Notes: generated from the sequence alone by a model not told the origin. A DNA stretch of 64,000 nt from Desulfovibrio sp. (GCA_024699605.1 JAILPJ010000073.1:1-64000); one strand, 5' to 3'; shown: positions 44,690-55,001, counted from the stretch's first letter. Made by a program: numbers and translations.

Positions 44690-44995
44690 ATGCAGCACAA
44701 CCCTCTTCGTGATCACAGGCGTCGTGGAGGACGCGGCTGGATTTTAGCCTTTGCGCTTGGGATATTGTCGCTTTTGATTATGCTCTTGATTCACGTCTGG
44801 ACCAATATTGAACGAGTGGACACATCCTATTTCATCACCAGAGCCCAGCAGGAGATCGCCGATCGGCATGAGCATCTGGCCAAGTTGGAAATTGAGCGTG
44901 AGCGTCTTTTGACACCACACGAGCTGAAGCAGAAGGCCGTAGGCTACGGTATGCATGAAGCCTACCCCGGACAGATCAGACGCCTCGACAAGTGA
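44690..44995 (+). CDS. ftsL: FtsL-like division protein
   Basis: A 101-residue protein with a basic cytosolic tail (PLRDHRRRGGRG), one membrane segment (about 18-40, WILAFALGILSLLIMLLIHV) and a periplasmic coiled coil (ITRAQQEIADRHEHLAKLEI then ERERLLTPHELKQKA). That topology, size and location between rsmH and ftsI define FtsL, which recruits FtsQ/FtsB and FtsI/FtsW to the septum. Primary-sequence conservation is low in this family, so the call rests on position and topology. It ends 8 bp before ftsI. Confidence 0.82.
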   Translation: MQHNPLRDHRRRGGRGWILAFALGILSLLIMLLIHVWTNIERVDTSYFITRAQQEIADRHEHLAKLEIERERLLTPHELKQKAVGYGMHEAYPGQIRRLDK

Positions 44996-45002
44996 GCCTA
45001 CA

Positions 45003-47162
45003 ATGCGTTTTAGCAAAAAAAAAGTGAACGAGCGTAAGCGCGGTGCGGTCTATGTGAGCCGCAAGGCGCCGGAAGCCCCCAAACCGGAAAAAGTGGAAAG
45101 ACCCATGCCAGAATGGGCCAAACGCTATGACTGGTCGCGTTTTCGGATCATCATCGGAGCGGGACTGTTTTGTGTCTTCTGGATGATTTTGTGGGGCAGA
45201 GCGTGCTATCTGCAGGTCATTGCCGCGCCCGAGCTTGCGGCGCGGGCTCAAGAACAGCATGAATTCACCGAGCAGGTCCAGGGCCGGCGCGGTATTATCA
45301 CTGACCGCAACGGTCAGGTGATGGCACGCAGCGTTGAGGCTCATTCCATTTACGCCAGTCCGGGCAAGATCGCCGACAAGGTCGCTTGTGCCAATCAGCT
45401 GGCACCGATCCTGGGGCTTGAGCCGCAAAAGCTCTATGAGCGTCTGACAACGCAGGGCCGGCATTTTATCTGGCTGAAGCGCATGGTCGACGATATGACC
45501 GCAAGCCAGGTCAATGCGTTGAACATCGCGGGCATCGGCGAAAAAACGGAATTTGTGCGGGTCTATCCCTTTAAGCATATGGCGGGCCAGCTTCTGGGTT
45601 TTGTGAATACCGATGGCAAGGGCCTGGAAGGTCTTGAGCGCAGTTTGGACAATCGTCTGGCTTCACCCAGCGTTGAGCAGGTGGTGCGACGTGATGCCCG
45701 CGGACAGCGCATCTCACTGTGTGAGGGAGAGTATTGCCCCGTGAGTGGTGAGGACATCCGTTTAACGCTGGACATGCATGTGCAGTACATCGCCGAAGAG
45801 GCCGTGAGCCGGGCCGTCAAGGAATACGACGCACGCTGGGGCGGAGCACTGGTTGTGGACGTCAAAAGCGGCGACATTCTGGCCTGGGCACAATATCCCT
45901 TTTTCAATCCCAATTCCTACAAAGAATACGGTCCTCTGATCTACCGCAATCGTTTGGCCCAGGATGCCTTGGAACCCGGTTCAACCTTCAAGCCTCTGGT
46001 CATGGCGCTGGCCTTGAACGACCACAAGGTGGCGCCGGATACCTTGATCAACTGTGAAGGCGGTAAGTGGATCGACAAGAACTACACCATTCGTGACACC
46101 TCAAGTCAGGGGACGATCACGGCGGCCAAAGTCTTGCGCTATTCCTCCAATATCGGCATGGCGAAGATCGGTTTGAAGATCGACACCAAGCGCTATTACC
46201 AGTATCTGCGCAATCTGGGCTTTGGTCAGCGCACCCAGGTGCCTGTGGCTGAAAGCAGAGGTATTTTACGCAGCCCCAAAGGCTGGAGCCGTATTGATAC
46301 CATCTCCACCTCCTTTGGCCAGAGTATTTCCGTAACCGGTCTGCAGATGGCCCAGGCCTATCTCACCTTGCTCAACGACGGGATCTATAAACCGTTGCGG
46401 CTGATTGATCAGGAAATTGAGCCAGAAAAGCGTGATCGCTCCTTTGGCAGAGAGACAGCCCGTGAAGTGAGACGCATGATGCGCGATGTGGTTGAGGCCA
46501 AAGACGGCACAGGTCGCAGGGCGCGCATCGACGGCATTGAGGTGGGCGGTAAGACAGGTACAGCGCAGAAGGCTGACCGCAGATCTCGTACCTACGGCAG
46601 CAAGCGTCTGGCTTCCTTTGTGGGTTTTCTCCCGGCCGCCAAGCCTGAATTTCTGGTGCTGGTCATGGTCGATGAGCCCACACGCAACCAATTTGGCGGC
46701 GTGGTGTCAGCCCCTGTTTTCAAGGAAATTGGCACACGGCTTTTAGCGTACTCGGGTATGACCAATATTGTGGCCACAGCCGAGGCCAAGGAAGAAAAAA
46801 AGGAAGGGGAAAAGGAGCCGGAAAAACCAGCTGAAGCATCCCACGTTCCCCTTCGTCCCTTAAAACTTGCTGGTACAACGCCCCCTTGGGAAAGTCGCAC
46901 GGAAGAAATTGTGACGCGGGAAAGGATCTCCAAGAAGCCGCAGATGGAACTTCCCGGACGCCTTGCGAGGGCGAGCCATCGCGTTCCTGATGTGAAGGGC
47001 AAGAGTCTGCGCAATGCCGTGGAGCTTTTTGCCAGGGGTGGCGTTGTGCCAGAATTGAAAGGGCAAGGCAATCATGTGGTCAAGCAGCTGCCGGCAGCCG
47101 GCAGTCTCTGGCCTGAGGAAAAGAGCGCCGGTTCGTGTGTGCTTTGGCTTTCTGAAAAATAG
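45003..47162 (+). CDS. ftsI: Septal peptidoglycan transpeptidase (PBP3/FtsI) with a C-terminal PASTA domain
   Basis: A 719-residue class B penicillin-binding protein that crosslinks septal murein. It has a basic tail, a membrane segment (about 44-62), a pedestal domain (QGRRGIITDRNGQVMARSV) and a transpeptidase domain with STFK (Ser327-Lys330), SSN (381-383) and KTG (517-519). Unlike E. coli FtsI, it ends with one PASTA-like domain (VPDVKGKSLRNAVELFARGG), after a Lys/Glu/Pro-rich linker (about 600-625). The ATG 45003 is preferred to the track start at 44955, which overlaps ftsL. FtsI works with FtsW further down the cluster. Confidence 0.94.
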   Translation: MRFSKKKVNERKRGAVYVSRKAPEAPKPEKVERPMPEWAKRYDWSRFRIIIGAGLFCVFWMILWGRACYLQVIAAPELAARAQEQHEFTEQVQGRRGIITDRNGQVMARSVEAHSIYASPGKIADKVACANQLAPILGLEPQKLYERLTTQGRHFIWLKRMVDDMTASQVNALNIAGIGEKTEFVRVYPFKHMAGQLLGFVNTDGKGLEGLERSLDNRLASPSVEQVVRRDARGQRISLCEGEYCPVSGEDIRLTLDMHVQYIAEEAVSRAVKEYDARWGGALVVDVKSGDILAWAQYPFFNPNSYKEYGPLIYRNRLAQDALEPGSTFKPLVMALALNDHKVAPDTLINCEGGKWIDKNYTIRDTSSQGTITAAKVLRYSSNIGMAKIGLKIDTKRYYQYLRNLGFGQRTQVPVAESRGILRSPKGWSRIDTISTSFGQSISVTGLQMAQAYLTLLNDGIYKPLRLIDQEIEPEKRDRSFGRETAREVRRMMRDVVEAKDGTGRRARIDGIEVGGKTGTAQKADRRSRTYGSKRLASFVGFLPAAKPEFLVLVMVDEPTRNQFGGVVSAPVFKEIGTRLLAYSGMTNIVATAEAKEEKKEGEKEPEKPAEASHVPLRPLKLAGTTPPWESRTEEIVTRERISKKPQMELPGRLARASHRVPDVKGKSLRNAVELFARGGVVPELKGQGNHVVKQLPAAGSLWPEEKSAGSCVLWLSEK

Positions 47163-47189
47163 TGGGCTTTTGGCCAGATCCTGAGGTGC

Positions 47190-48671
47190 ATGATGGCGAG
47201 TGTTGTTGCTTTTGCTGAGCTTGAGTCGAAGCTGAAGGAGGGAGTCTGTGGTGTACAAACAGACTCACGCAAGATTCAGGCCGGCGATATTTTTCTTGCG
47301 GTACCGGGGGAGACCGAGGACGGGGCAAAATACATTGACGATGCGCTCGGCCGCGGGGCGAAGAGTATTGTCGCCTGCGAGTCGGTCTGTACGGAGCTTT
47401 CTGGCAGGCTCCCCAGTGACGTGGCGCTTTGCGCCCAGACTGATCTGCGTGAAGCGGTCGCCAAGCTCGCCGTGGCGCGCTACCACACCGATACCCTCAA
47501 GCTCAAGCTCTTAGGCGTGACCGGGACCAATGGCAAAACCACGGCAACCTACCTGATGGAAGCTCTTTTGACGGCATTGGGAGAAAAGGTCGGGGTGTTA
47601 GGCACTGTCAGCTACCGCTGGCCAGGCCATGAAGAAGCTGCGCCTTTGACCACACCGGATCCTTTGAGCATTCACGCCATGCTGGCTGAAATGGAGAAGG
47701 CCGGCGTGGGCTATTGTGTCATGGAGGTCTCCTCGCACGCCATTTTGCAAAAGCGCGTGGCCTGCCTGCCCTTTGCCGGGGCGGCTTTCACCAATCTCAC
47801 CCAGGATCATCTTGATTTTCACAAGACCATGGACGCCTATTTTGCGGCCAAGGCCAAGCTCTTTTGTGAATTGCCAAGGCCGGATAAAGCCATGGCCATC
47901 AATGGCGACGATCAGTACGGGCAGAAGCTTTTGGCGCTCTGTCCCAAAGCCATCGGTTTTGGCTTTGTTGACCATCCAGGGTCGCAGACAGATCAGAACT
48001 TGCACGGGCAGATCATGCGTCAAGATACGCAAGGGCTCAGCCTGCGGATGCGCTATCAGGGCCGGGAATGGGAACTGCAATCGCCCTTGATCGGGGCCTT
48101 CAATGCCGCCAATCTCTTAACGGTGCAGGCTCTGGCCCTGGGCCTTGGATTTTCTGAAAAAGCCTTTGACGGGCTGTCTGGCTTTGCGGGCGTGCGCGGC
48201 AGGCTAGAGCGTGTCAAGGCCGGTGGCCGGCATGTCTTTGTGGACTATGCGCACACACCGGATGCTCTTGAAAATGTGCTCAAAGCCCTGCGCAAGGCGG
48301 GCTTCCAACGTATCGTTGCCCTGTTTGGCTGTGGCGGCAACCGCGACCGCGGCAAGCGTCCTTTGATGGGTGAGGCTGTGGCCAAATACGCTGACGTGGC
48401 GGTGCTCACCAGCGACAATCCCCGTTTTGAGGATCCCAAGGCTATTATCGAGGATGTTTTACCAGGTTTGACCGGAGCGCGTGAGCTGTATGTAGAGCCT
48501 GACCGCAGGCTCGCCACCAAGCTGGCTTTAGGTCTGATCGCCAAGGACTGCGATTGTCTTCTGATCGCAGGCAAGGGACATGAAGATTATCAGATTATTC
48601 AGGGAAAACGTCACCATTACAGTGATCAGGAAGTGGTTTCGGAGTTGAGTCGTGCAGATGCGTCTTTCTGA
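47190..48671 (+). CDS. murE: UDP-MurNAc-tripeptide synthetase (meso-DAP-adding)
   Basis: A 493-residue Mur ligase that adds the third residue to the murein stem peptide. Signatures: GVQTDSRKIQAGDIFLAVPG (UDP-sugar domain), VTGTNGKTTATYLMEALL (P-loop), CVMEVSSHAI, FTNLTQDHLDFH, and SDNPRFEDP near residue 412. The DNPR box is the marker for meso-diaminopimelate addition rather than lysine. Start at the ATG 47190 with GAGGTG immediately upstream; a second ATG follows directly. It overlaps murF by 20 bp (14 bp if murF starts at ATG 48658), indicating translational coupling in the cluster. Confidence 0.95.
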   Translation: MMASVVAFAELESKLKEGVCGVQTDSRKIQAGDIFLAVPGETEDGAKYIDDALGRGAKSIVACESVCTELSGRLPSDVALCAQTDLREAVAKLAVARYHTDTLKLKLLGVTGTNGKTTATYLMEALLTALGEKVGVLGTVSYRWPGHEEAAPLTTPDPLSIHAMLAEMEKAGVGYCVMEVSSHAILQKRVACLPFAGAAFTNLTQDHLDFHKTMDAYFAAKAKLFCELPRPDKAMAINGDDQYGQKLLALCPKAIGFGFVDHPGSQTDQNLHGQIMRQDTQGLSLRMRYQGREWELQSPLIGAFNAANLLTVQALALGLGFSEKAFDGLSGFAGVRGRLERVKAGGRHVFVDYAHTPDALENVLKALRKAGFQRIVALFGCGGNRDRGKRPLMGEAVAKYADVAVLTSDNPRFEDPKAIIEDVLPGLTGARELYVEPDRRLATKLALGLIAKDCDCLLIAGKGHEDYQIIQGKRHHYSDQEVVSELSRADASF

Positions 48672-50085
48672 AATTTTGGCGGTGCTTGAGCCTGACCTTG
48701 TGCGCTATCACGGTCACGGTCAGGAAGATACTGCTGTTTGTGGTATGGCCTACGACAGCCGTCAGGTTGAGCCAGGCAATCTTTTTGCCTGTATCAAGGG
48801 TGAGACAACCGATGGGCATCTCTATGCCACAAAGGCGGCAGAGCGAGGAGCCAGGCTTGTGCTCTGCGAGCGGGAGATCGAGGATCTGAGTATTCCGCAA
48901 CTTGTTGTGCGCTCAACGCTTTCGTCTCTGATGCATCTGGCCCATGCCTGGCGCAGACACACGCAGGCCAAAGTGATTGGTCTGACGGGAACCTGCGGGA
49001 AGACCACAGCCAAGGAAATGCTGGCCGCCATTCTTGCCCTGCACGGCAAAACCGCCAAAAGCTTAGTGAATCACAACAATCAGCTGGGCATGGCCCACGG
49101 TATACTCAATACCCAGGGCGATGAGCAGTTTTGGGTTTTTGAGGCAGGCATCAGCACACCGCAGGATATGGATGAGCTTGGCAGTATGCTTGAGCCAGAC
49201 TATGCGCTGATTTTGAATGTCGGCCCAGGCCACACTGAAGGTCTTGGCGACATGGGCGTTGCCTGGCACAAGACCAGGCTTTTGACGCATATGAGCGAAG
49301 GTGGTGTGGGGATTGTCTCGGCCGATTATCCTGATCTCGTCTGGAAGGCCATGGGCACCCACAGAACACCCCTGGTCTTTTTCAGCGCCAAGGCTGGCGA
49401 AATCAACGGCAAAAACGATTGTGCGAATTTTGCGCAATATCTGGGGGAAAATGAGGAGGGCCTTGGAAAATACCGGCTTGTGCTGGAAGGCAGTGCTTCC
49501 ACGCTGCTCTGTCCCCTGGCCGCCTCCTATGCGGCGGAAAATATCTGTGCCGTGGCTGTGACAAGTCATCTTTTGGGCGTCCCCCTTTCAACCATTGCCC
49601 AGGGCCTGGCACATTTTGAAAATCCACCGCAGCGTTTTCGAAGGAAAACACTTGGCAAGCATCTGGTCATCGACGATACCTATAATGCCAATCCCCTTTC
49701 CATGCAGAGAATGCTCGCAGCGTCGGCTGCGTATGGCAAGCCTCTGGTCTGCCTGCTGGGTGAGATGCGGGAGCTGGGTCGCGAAGCCCAGACCTGCCAC
49801 AGAGAGCTTGGCAAGTCTTTGGCTGAGATCGCCCCGGCTCTGATTTTCTGGAAGGGGGGACATGCTTGCGATGTTGAGCAGGGCTTGCGGCAGGCAGGAT
49901 TTTCAGGGGATTTTGTCGTGCTTGAGGATACTGCCAAGGCCAAAGAGCGATTTCGGGAATTGTTGAAGGAGACGACGTTTGAGAGGGGGCTGACCCTGCT
50001 CGCCAAGGGCTCCCGCGCCAATGCTCTGGAGCAGGAGCTGGCTGTCCTGGAAGAGGTCCTGCAGGGAGAGCAGCATGTTTTATAA
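48652..50085 (+). CDS. murF: UDP-MurNAc-tripeptide:D-Ala-D-Ala ligase
   Basis: A 477-residue Mur ligase that adds D-Ala-D-Ala to complete the pentapeptide. Segments include [37 protein letters not shown] (P-loop), [38 protein letters not shown], and [15 protein letters not shown], the MurF-specific C-terminal motif. A GTG start at 48652 has GGAG at good distance; ATG 48658 is the alternative. It overlaps the end of murE, and its own end overlaps the mraY start by 11 bp. No ddl gene is seen in the window. Confidence 0.93.
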   Translation: MQMRLSEILAVLEPDLVRYHGHGQEDTAVCGMAYDSRQVEPGNLFACIKGETTDGHLYATKAAERGARLVLCEREIEDLSIPQLVVRSTLSSLMHLAHAWRRHTQAKVIGLTGTCGKTTAKEMLAAILALHGKTAKSLVNHNNQLGMAHGILNTQGDEQFWVFEAGISTPQDMDELGSMLEPDYALILNVGPGHTEGLGDMGVAWHKTRLLTHMSEGGVGIVSADYPDLVWKAMGTHRTPLVFFSAKAGEINGKNDCANFAQYLGENEEGLGKYRLVLEGSASTLLCPLAASYAAENICAVAVTSHLLGVPLSTIAQGLAHFENPPQRFRRKTLGKHLVIDDTYNANPLSMQRMLAASAAYGKPLVCLLGEMRELGREAQTCHRELGKSLAEIAPALIFWKGGHACDVEQGLRQAGFSGDFVVLEDTAKAKERFRELLKETTFERGLTLLAKGSRANALEQELAVLEEVLQGEQHVL

Positions 50086-51151
50086 TCTCCTTGTGCCGTA
50101 TTCCTCGCAATGGCCTGTCCTCAATGTTTTCCGCTACATTTCTTTCCGTTCCATGGCGGCCCTGATCACAGCCCTGATCATTTCCATTCTGGTCGGTCCA
50201 ACCTTCATTAAGATGCTCAGGCGTTTGAAATGCGGCCAGTACATCAACGAAGACGTCAAGCTCCATCAGAACAAAGCCGGAACCCCGACCATGGGCGGCG
50301 TTCTTTTGATTTTCACCCTCTTTATCTCCTTGATGTTCTGGGCTGATCTGACCAACCGCTATGTCTGGCAATGCCTGCTGGTTGTCATGGGCTTTGGGGC
50401 CGTTGGACTTTGGGATGATCTGACCAAGCTTTTGCGACACAACAATAAAGGGATTTCTCCGCGTGCCAAACTGGGCGGACAGCTCCTGGTGGCTTTTGTG
50501 GGCATGTGGCTTTTGATGCACAATCCTTCGTATTCCAGTCTGCTCTATATTCCCTTTTTCAAGGAAATCTCTTTTGATTTAGGCTATTTCTATCTGCCTT
50601 TTGGCATTTTTATCATGATAGCGGCCTCCAATGCCGTGAATCTCACCGACGGCATGGACGGTCTGGCCATTGGACCAGCCATTGTGGCGGCCATTGTCTT
50701 CTCCATTTTCCTCTATATCACGGGGAACGTGCGTTTTTCAGGCTACCTTTTTGTGCCCTACATTCCCGGTGTGGGTGAGGTCACGGTCTTCTGCGCCGCC
50801 TTCATTGGCGCCGGATTGGGTTTTCTCTGGTTCAACGCCTATCCGGCTCAGGTTTTCATGGGCGATGTGGGTTCGCTTTCCATCGGAGGCCTTCTGGGCT
50901 ACCTCGCCCTCTTGAGCAAGCAGGAGCTGATTTTAGGGGTTGTGGGCGGACTGTTTGTGATTGAGACCTTATCGGTCATTCTTCAGGTCAGCTATTTCAA
51001 GTGGAGCGGCGGCAAGCGGATTTTTCGCATGGCACCTCTGCACCATCATTTTCAGGAAAAGAATATTCCCGAATCCAAGATCATCATCCGCTTCTGGATT
51101 GCATCCATTCTTTTGGGACTGGTTGCGCTTTCGGTCCTGAAGCTGCGTTAA
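50075..51151 (+). CDS. mraY: Phospho-MurNAc-pentapeptide translocase
   Basis: A 358-residue polytopic membrane enzyme that attaches phospho-MurNAc-pentapeptide to undecaprenyl phosphate, making lipid I. Hallmarks: [37 protein letters not shown] (catalytic Asp pair), [16 protein letters not shown] and [18 protein letters not shown] with the HHH loop. About ten membrane segments. The ATG 50075 with GGGAG and an 11 bp overlap with murF is chosen; the track start 18 codons upstream is within murF. All catalytic residues expected for MraY are present. Confidence 0.95.
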   Translation: MFYNLLVPYSSQWPVLNVFRYISFRSMAALITALIISILVGPTFIKMLRRLKCGQYINEDVKLHQNKAGTPTMGGVLLIFTLFISLMFWADLTNRYVWQCLLVVMGFGAVGLWDDLTKLLRHNNKGISPRAKLGGQLLVAFVGMWLLMHNPSYSSLLYIPFFKEISFDLGYFYLPFGIFIMIAASNAVNLTDGMDGLAIGPAIVAAIVFSIFLYITGNVRFSGYLFVPYIPGVGEVTVFCAAFIGAGLGFLWFNAYPAQVFMGDVGSLSIGGLLGYLALLSKQELILGVVGGLFVIETLSVILQVSYFKWSGGKRIFRMAPLHHHFQEKNIPESKIIIRFWIASILLGLVALSVLKLR

Positions 51152-51160
51152 GAGGCGAGC

Positions 51161-52468
51161 ATGCAGTACGAACGTGGAAAAAAGCTCAAAGCAGGAGATC
51201 TGGCTGTTGTCGTTGGGGCCGGCAGAAGTGGCAAGGCCGCTTCCGCTCTGCTGTTACGGCAGGGCGTACGAGTGCGGCTTTTGGAAAAAAATCCCCAGGC
51301 CCTCTCCGAAGCCGAAAAAAAGGTTTTTTTGGATCGTGGTGGCGAGCTTCTGCTCGGTGAGCATCAGAAAGCGCAATTTGCCGATGCCAGCATCGTTGTG
51401 CCAAGCCCCGGCGTGCCCAGGGCAAGCCTTCTGCCCTTTATGGATGAAAAAAAACTGGCCTGTGGCGATGTGGAAATCATCGCCGAAATGGAGCTCGCCT
51501 TTCGCTATCTGAACGATGAGCCCATCCTGGCTGTGACTGGCACGAGCGGCAAGACCACCACGGTCTCCGTGGCCGCAGCCATGCTCAAAGAACAGGGCCT
51601 GTCGGTTTTCCTGGGGGGCAATATCGGCACGCCGCTTTCAGAATATGTGCTGGACTCACGCCACGCCGATGTTCTGGTTCTGGAAATTTCGAGCTTTCAG
51701 CTGCAATGCTGCCAGACCTTTGCGCCCAGAGTGGCGGTGCTGCTCAATCTTTCGCCCAATCATCTCGACTATCACCGAGATATGCAGGAATACCGCGACG
51801 CCAAGTTTCGCATTTTCCGCTGGCAGGATGAAAATGATTTGGCGGTATTGGGCCATGGTTTAGAGGAAGAGGCCAAGGCCTATGGCTTGCGGGCCCGCAA
51901 AATCTTTGTGGAGCCCAGCACACGCTTCCCGAAAATGCAGCTTCTGGGAGCCCACAACCGTTTCAACTGTGAAGCGGCCTATCAGGCCTGCCGCTTTTTT
52001 GGCGTTTCTGAAAGTCGTGCGGCCAAGGCGGTGGAGGCTTTCACGCCCTTGCCGAACCGTTTGGAGCGCGTGCGTGAACACAAGGGCGTGCTCTATATCA
52101 ACGACTCCAAGGCCACGACCGTCTCTGCCCTGGAAGTCGCCATCCGTGCCATTGACCGGCCTTTGCGGCTGTTGTGCGGAGGCAAATTCAAGGGGGGCGA
52201 TCTGGCGTCTCTGATTCCTTTGCTGCGCGAAAAAGTGCGGGAAGTTGCGCTCTTTGGCGCCGCCAGAGAAGAGTTTGAAGGTGCCTGGAAGGATGTCCTC
52301 CCCCTTTCCTGGCATCCCAATTTGGCTGAGGCCGTCCATTGTCTGGCTGAGCATGCCGAAGCCGGCGATGCTGTGCTTCTGGCGCCGGCCACAGCCAGTT
52401 TTGACCTCTACAGCAGTTACGTCGAACGGGGACGTGACTTTCGATCCATTGTGGAGCGTTTGCCGTGA
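51161..52468 (+). CDS. murD: UDP-MurNAc-L-alanine:D-glutamate ligase
   Basis: A 435-residue Mur ligase adding D-glutamate. It has an N-terminal Rossmann domain (LAVVVGAGRSGKAASALLL), AVTGTSGKTTTVSVAAAML (P-loop), GGNIGTPLSEYV, VLEISSFQLQCCQTF, LNLSPNHLDYHRD, and YINDSKATTVSALEVA with the D-Glu-contacting loop. NRLERV and VLLAPATASFDLYSSYVERG at the end match MurD. It starts 9 bp after mraY and its stop overlaps the GTG of ftsW (GTGA). Confidence 0.95.
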   Translation: MQYERGKKLKAGDLAVVVGAGRSGKAASALLLRQGVRVRLLEKNPQALSEAEKKVFLDRGGELLLGEHQKAQFADASIVVPSPGVPRASLLPFMDEKKLACGDVEIIAEMELAFRYLNDEPILAVTGTSGKTTTVSVAAAMLKEQGLSVFLGGNIGTPLSEYVLDSRHADVLVLEISSFQLQCCQTFAPRVAVLLNLSPNHLDYHRDMQEYRDAKFRIFRWQDENDLAVLGHGLEEEAKAYGLRARKIFVEPSTRFPKMQLLGAHNRFNCEAAYQACRFFGVSESRAAKAVEAFTPLPNRLERVREHKGVLYINDSKATTVSALEVAIRAIDRPLRLLCGGKFKGGDLASLIPLLREKVREVALFGAAREEFEGAWKDVLPLSWHPNLAEAVHCLAEHAEAGDAVLLAPATASFDLYSSYVERGRDFRSIVERLP

Positions 52469-53670
52469 ACAGTGAGACAAAGAAGGCTGAAGAGAGCGCC
52501 TTGGCACAGCTTGTGGGCGAACGGCCCGTTGAGCCGGAAAAGCCTCAAGAACGTCAAAATCCGGCTGCGAACGGCCCGTTTGACTGGTGGCTTTTCACCA
52601 TCATGATGACGCTCTTGGCCATTGGACTGGTCATGGTGCTCTCGGCAAGCTCCATTGTCGCCGAGCACACCTTCCACGATAAGTACCATTTTTTTAAGCG
52701 TCAGCTCTTTTATGCCTTGATCGGCATTGTGGCGCTCTGGGGGGCTGCGCTGGCTCCCCGCAAACTGATCTATGGCCTGCACTACTGGGCCTTGTTTGTC
52801 ACCTTTATTCTGCTTGGCCTGACGCTGACGCCCTTGGCCCCAACCATCAACGGGGCCAGACGCTGGATCAGTCTCGGTTTTGCCTCCATTCAACCCATGG
52901 AATTTGTCAAGGTGGCCTTGGTCCTCTACCTCGCCTATTTCATGAGCACCAAGCAGAATACGCTGCGCACCTTCTGGCGCGGTGTTTTTCCGCCCTGTCT
53001 GGTCACCGGTCTCTACTGCGTGATTTTGCTCTCGCAGCCGGATTTCGGCAGTGCCATTGTGCTTGCGGGCATTCTCTTCTTCATGTGCATCGCCGGCGGT
53101 ATCCGCTGGAGCTATATCGCCTGGAGTCTGGTCCTTGGCGTTGCCAGCATGGCCATTTTGGCCATTTCGGCGCCGTACCGTATGGAGCGCCTGAAAGCCT
53201 TTCTCGATCCCTTTAAAGATCCTTCCGGTGCCGGCTATCAGCTCATCCAGTCCTTTTATGCCCTGGCTTCAGGCGGCGTTTTTGGCGTCGGCGTCGGGGC
53301 AAGTCAGCAGAAAATGTTCTATCTGCCGGAAGCGCACAACGACTTCATTATGTCGGTGATCGGCGAAGAAATGGGTCTGTGTGGCATCACCCTGATTATG
53401 CTGCTCTTTGCCTGCCTTTTCTGGCGCTGTTTTCGTATTGTCTTGAGACAGCGTGAGATGCGGGCCCGTCTTTCGGCTTTTGGTCTCACAGCCATCATCG
53501 CCATTGGCGCCTTGATCAATCTGGCTGTGGTCATGGGTATGCTTCCGCCCAAGGGCGTGGCCATGCCGCTTTTAAGCTACGGCGGCAGTAATCTCATTGC
53601 CACCATGCTCTGTATTGGCCTGATTCTCCATTTTTCGCGCACTGAGGACGTATGTCGGAAATCATCCTGA
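52465..53670 (+). CDS. ftsW: Septal peptidoglycan polymerase FtsW
   Basis: A 401-residue SEDS-family glycosyltransferase with ten membrane segments that polymerises lipid II at the septum with FtsI. SEDS features include MVLSASSIVA early on, NGARRWISLGFASIQPMEF with the GARRW-QPSE-like loop, SQPDFGSAIVLAG, QSFYALASGGVFGVGVGASQQK, YLPEAHNDFIMSVIGEEMG and the C-terminal PPKGVAMPLLSYGGSN. The catalytic Asp of the PDFG/NDF region is present. It starts with a GTG overlapping the murD stop. The N-terminal 35 residues are hydrophilic and non-conserved. Confidence 0.94.
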   Translation: MNSETKKAEESALAQLVGERPVEPEKPQERQNPAANGPFDWWLFTIMMTLLAIGLVMVLSASSIVAEHTFHDKYHFFKRQLFYALIGIVALWGAALAPRKLIYGLHYWALFVTFILLGLTLTPLAPTINGARRWISLGFASIQPMEFVKVALVLYLAYFMSTKQNTLRTFWRGVFPPCLVTGLYCVILLSQPDFGSAIVLAGILFFMCIAGGIRWSYIAWSLVLGVASMAILAISAPYRMERLKAFLDPFKDPSGAGYQLIQSFYALASGGVFGVGVGASQQKMFYLPEAHNDFIMSVIGEEMGLCGITLIMLLFACLFWRCFRIVLRQREMRARLSAFGLTAIIAIGALINLAVVMGMLPPKGVAMPLLSYGGSNLIATMLCIGLILHFSRTEDVCRKSS

Positions 53671-54716
53671 CCACCGGCGGAACGGGCGGACATATCTTTC
53701 CAGCCCTGGCTGTCGCCGAAGCCCTGAAACAGCTTGAGCCCGGTATTTCCCTGCTCTTTGTGGGATCTCTCTGGGGGCCTGAAGCGCGACTCTGTGCCCA
53801 GGCCAACGTGCCCTTTTTTGGTCTGCGCGTGCGCGGTCTTTTAGGACGTGGTTTCAGGGCCTTTGCTGCAGGGGCCTTGATGCTTAAGGCTGTTGTCTCA
53901 GCCGTGGGCTTGTTACGCCGGGAAAAGCCGCGCGTGGTTGCGGGTTTTGGCGGCTATGCCTCCTTTGCGCCCATGGCGGCTTCCCTCATCCTGGGTATCC
54001 CCCAGCTGTTGCACGAGCAAAACGCCCTGGCCGGTACCAGCAATCGTCTTATGGGCCGTTTTGTGCGCCGTATTGCCACTTCTTTGCCTGAAACAGAGGG
54101 TTTTGCCAGGGAAAAATGTGTTTTTTGCGGAAATCCCGTGCGTCAGGCTGTCGTCGATGCCTCACGTCAGCAACGGCGTTTTGACCGCAAGCACCTCCTG
54201 GTTTTCGGAGGCTCGCAGGGCGCCCACGCGCTCAATACCTTTATGCTCAGTCACCTTGAAGCCTTTCGGCAGGCGCACGTTGAAATCATTCATCAGACAG
54301 GGGAACGGGATTTTGCCGAGGTCTCGTCGGCCTATGCCGCCCAGGGTTTTCCCAAGGACTCTGTGCGCGCCTTTATCGACGATATGCCGGCCATCTACCA
54401 GTGGGCGGATTTGGCGCTGTGCCGCAGTGGGGCCAGTACGGTGGCTGAACTCTGTGCTTCGCGGCTGCCGTCTGTGCTTGTGCCATTTCCCTATGCCATT
54501 CACGATCATCAGAGCCAAAACGCCAGGGTCCTGGAAGCGGCCGGTGCTGCCAGGCTTCTGCCGGAAACAGCGTTAGCCGAACAGGGTTTGCCGCTCTTGC
54601 AGGACCTTTTGTCAGCGCCTGAGCAATTGCAGGTGATGGCTGAGCGGGCGCAGGCCTTGGCCAGACCCGAGGCCGCTCTAAACGTGGCCAAGCTCATTCT
54701 CGAGTTACGCTCATAA
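53652..54716 (+). CDS. murG: UDP-GlcNAc:lipid I GlcNAc transferase
   Basis: A 354-residue peripheral membrane glycosyltransferase of the GT28 family that makes lipid II from lipid I. Conserved pieces: ILTTGGTGGHIFPALAVAEAL at the N terminus, GFGGYASFAPMAA, LLHEQNALAGTSNRLM, VFGGSQGAHALNTF, and the C-terminal UDP-GlcNAc site ALCRSGASTVAEL plus DHQSQNARVLEAAGAA. It overlaps ftsW by 19 bp. It is followed by the only long break in the cluster (285 bp to murC). Confidence 0.95.
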   Translation: MSEIILTTGGTGGHIFPALAVAEALKQLEPGISLLFVGSLWGPEARLCAQANVPFFGLRVRGLLGRGFRAFAAGALMLKAVVSAVGLLRREKPRVVAGFGGYASFAPMAASLILGIPQLLHEQNALAGTSNRLMGRFVRRIATSLPETEGFAREKCVFCGNPVRQAVVDASRQQRRFDRKHLLVFGGSQGAHALNTFMLSHLEAFRQAHVEIIHQTGERDFAEVSSAYAAQGFPKDSVRAFIDDMPAIYQWADLALCRSGASTVAELCASRLPSVLVPFPYAIHDHQSQNARVLEAAGAARLLPETALAEQGLPLLQDLLSAPEQLQVMAERAQALARPEAALNVAKLILELRS

Positions 54717-54817
54717 GAAATTTTTTTTCAAGCCAAAAAATTTTCTAAAAGCCAGAAGCAGCGCCGCTGAACAGAATTTTGCCTTCTTGTTTTTTCGCCA
54801 AATGCATCCGAAAAAAG

Positions 54818-54846
54818 TTGAGAAAAAAACATAAGTACGTTACAAA
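54818..54846 (+). promoter_or_regulatory. Putative internal promoter of the dcw cluster before murC
   Basis: TTGAGA and TACAAA are spaced by exactly 17 bp within an AT-rich 285 bp gap between murG and murC. It may provide extra transcription of murC to ftsZ. Confidence 0.45.
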
Positions 54847-55001
54847 AAACATTCCTCGTAATGAGCCCAAATTTTAGAGGCTTTCCGAATTTCCTTTAGA
54901 GCAAAGCCGCCAAATACGCGGCTATCACGGAAATGCTCGTGGCCCTGAGCGCTTGTTACGGAGCAATTTTTGGGACTTTTGTGATTTTCTGGGAGCATGG
55001 G

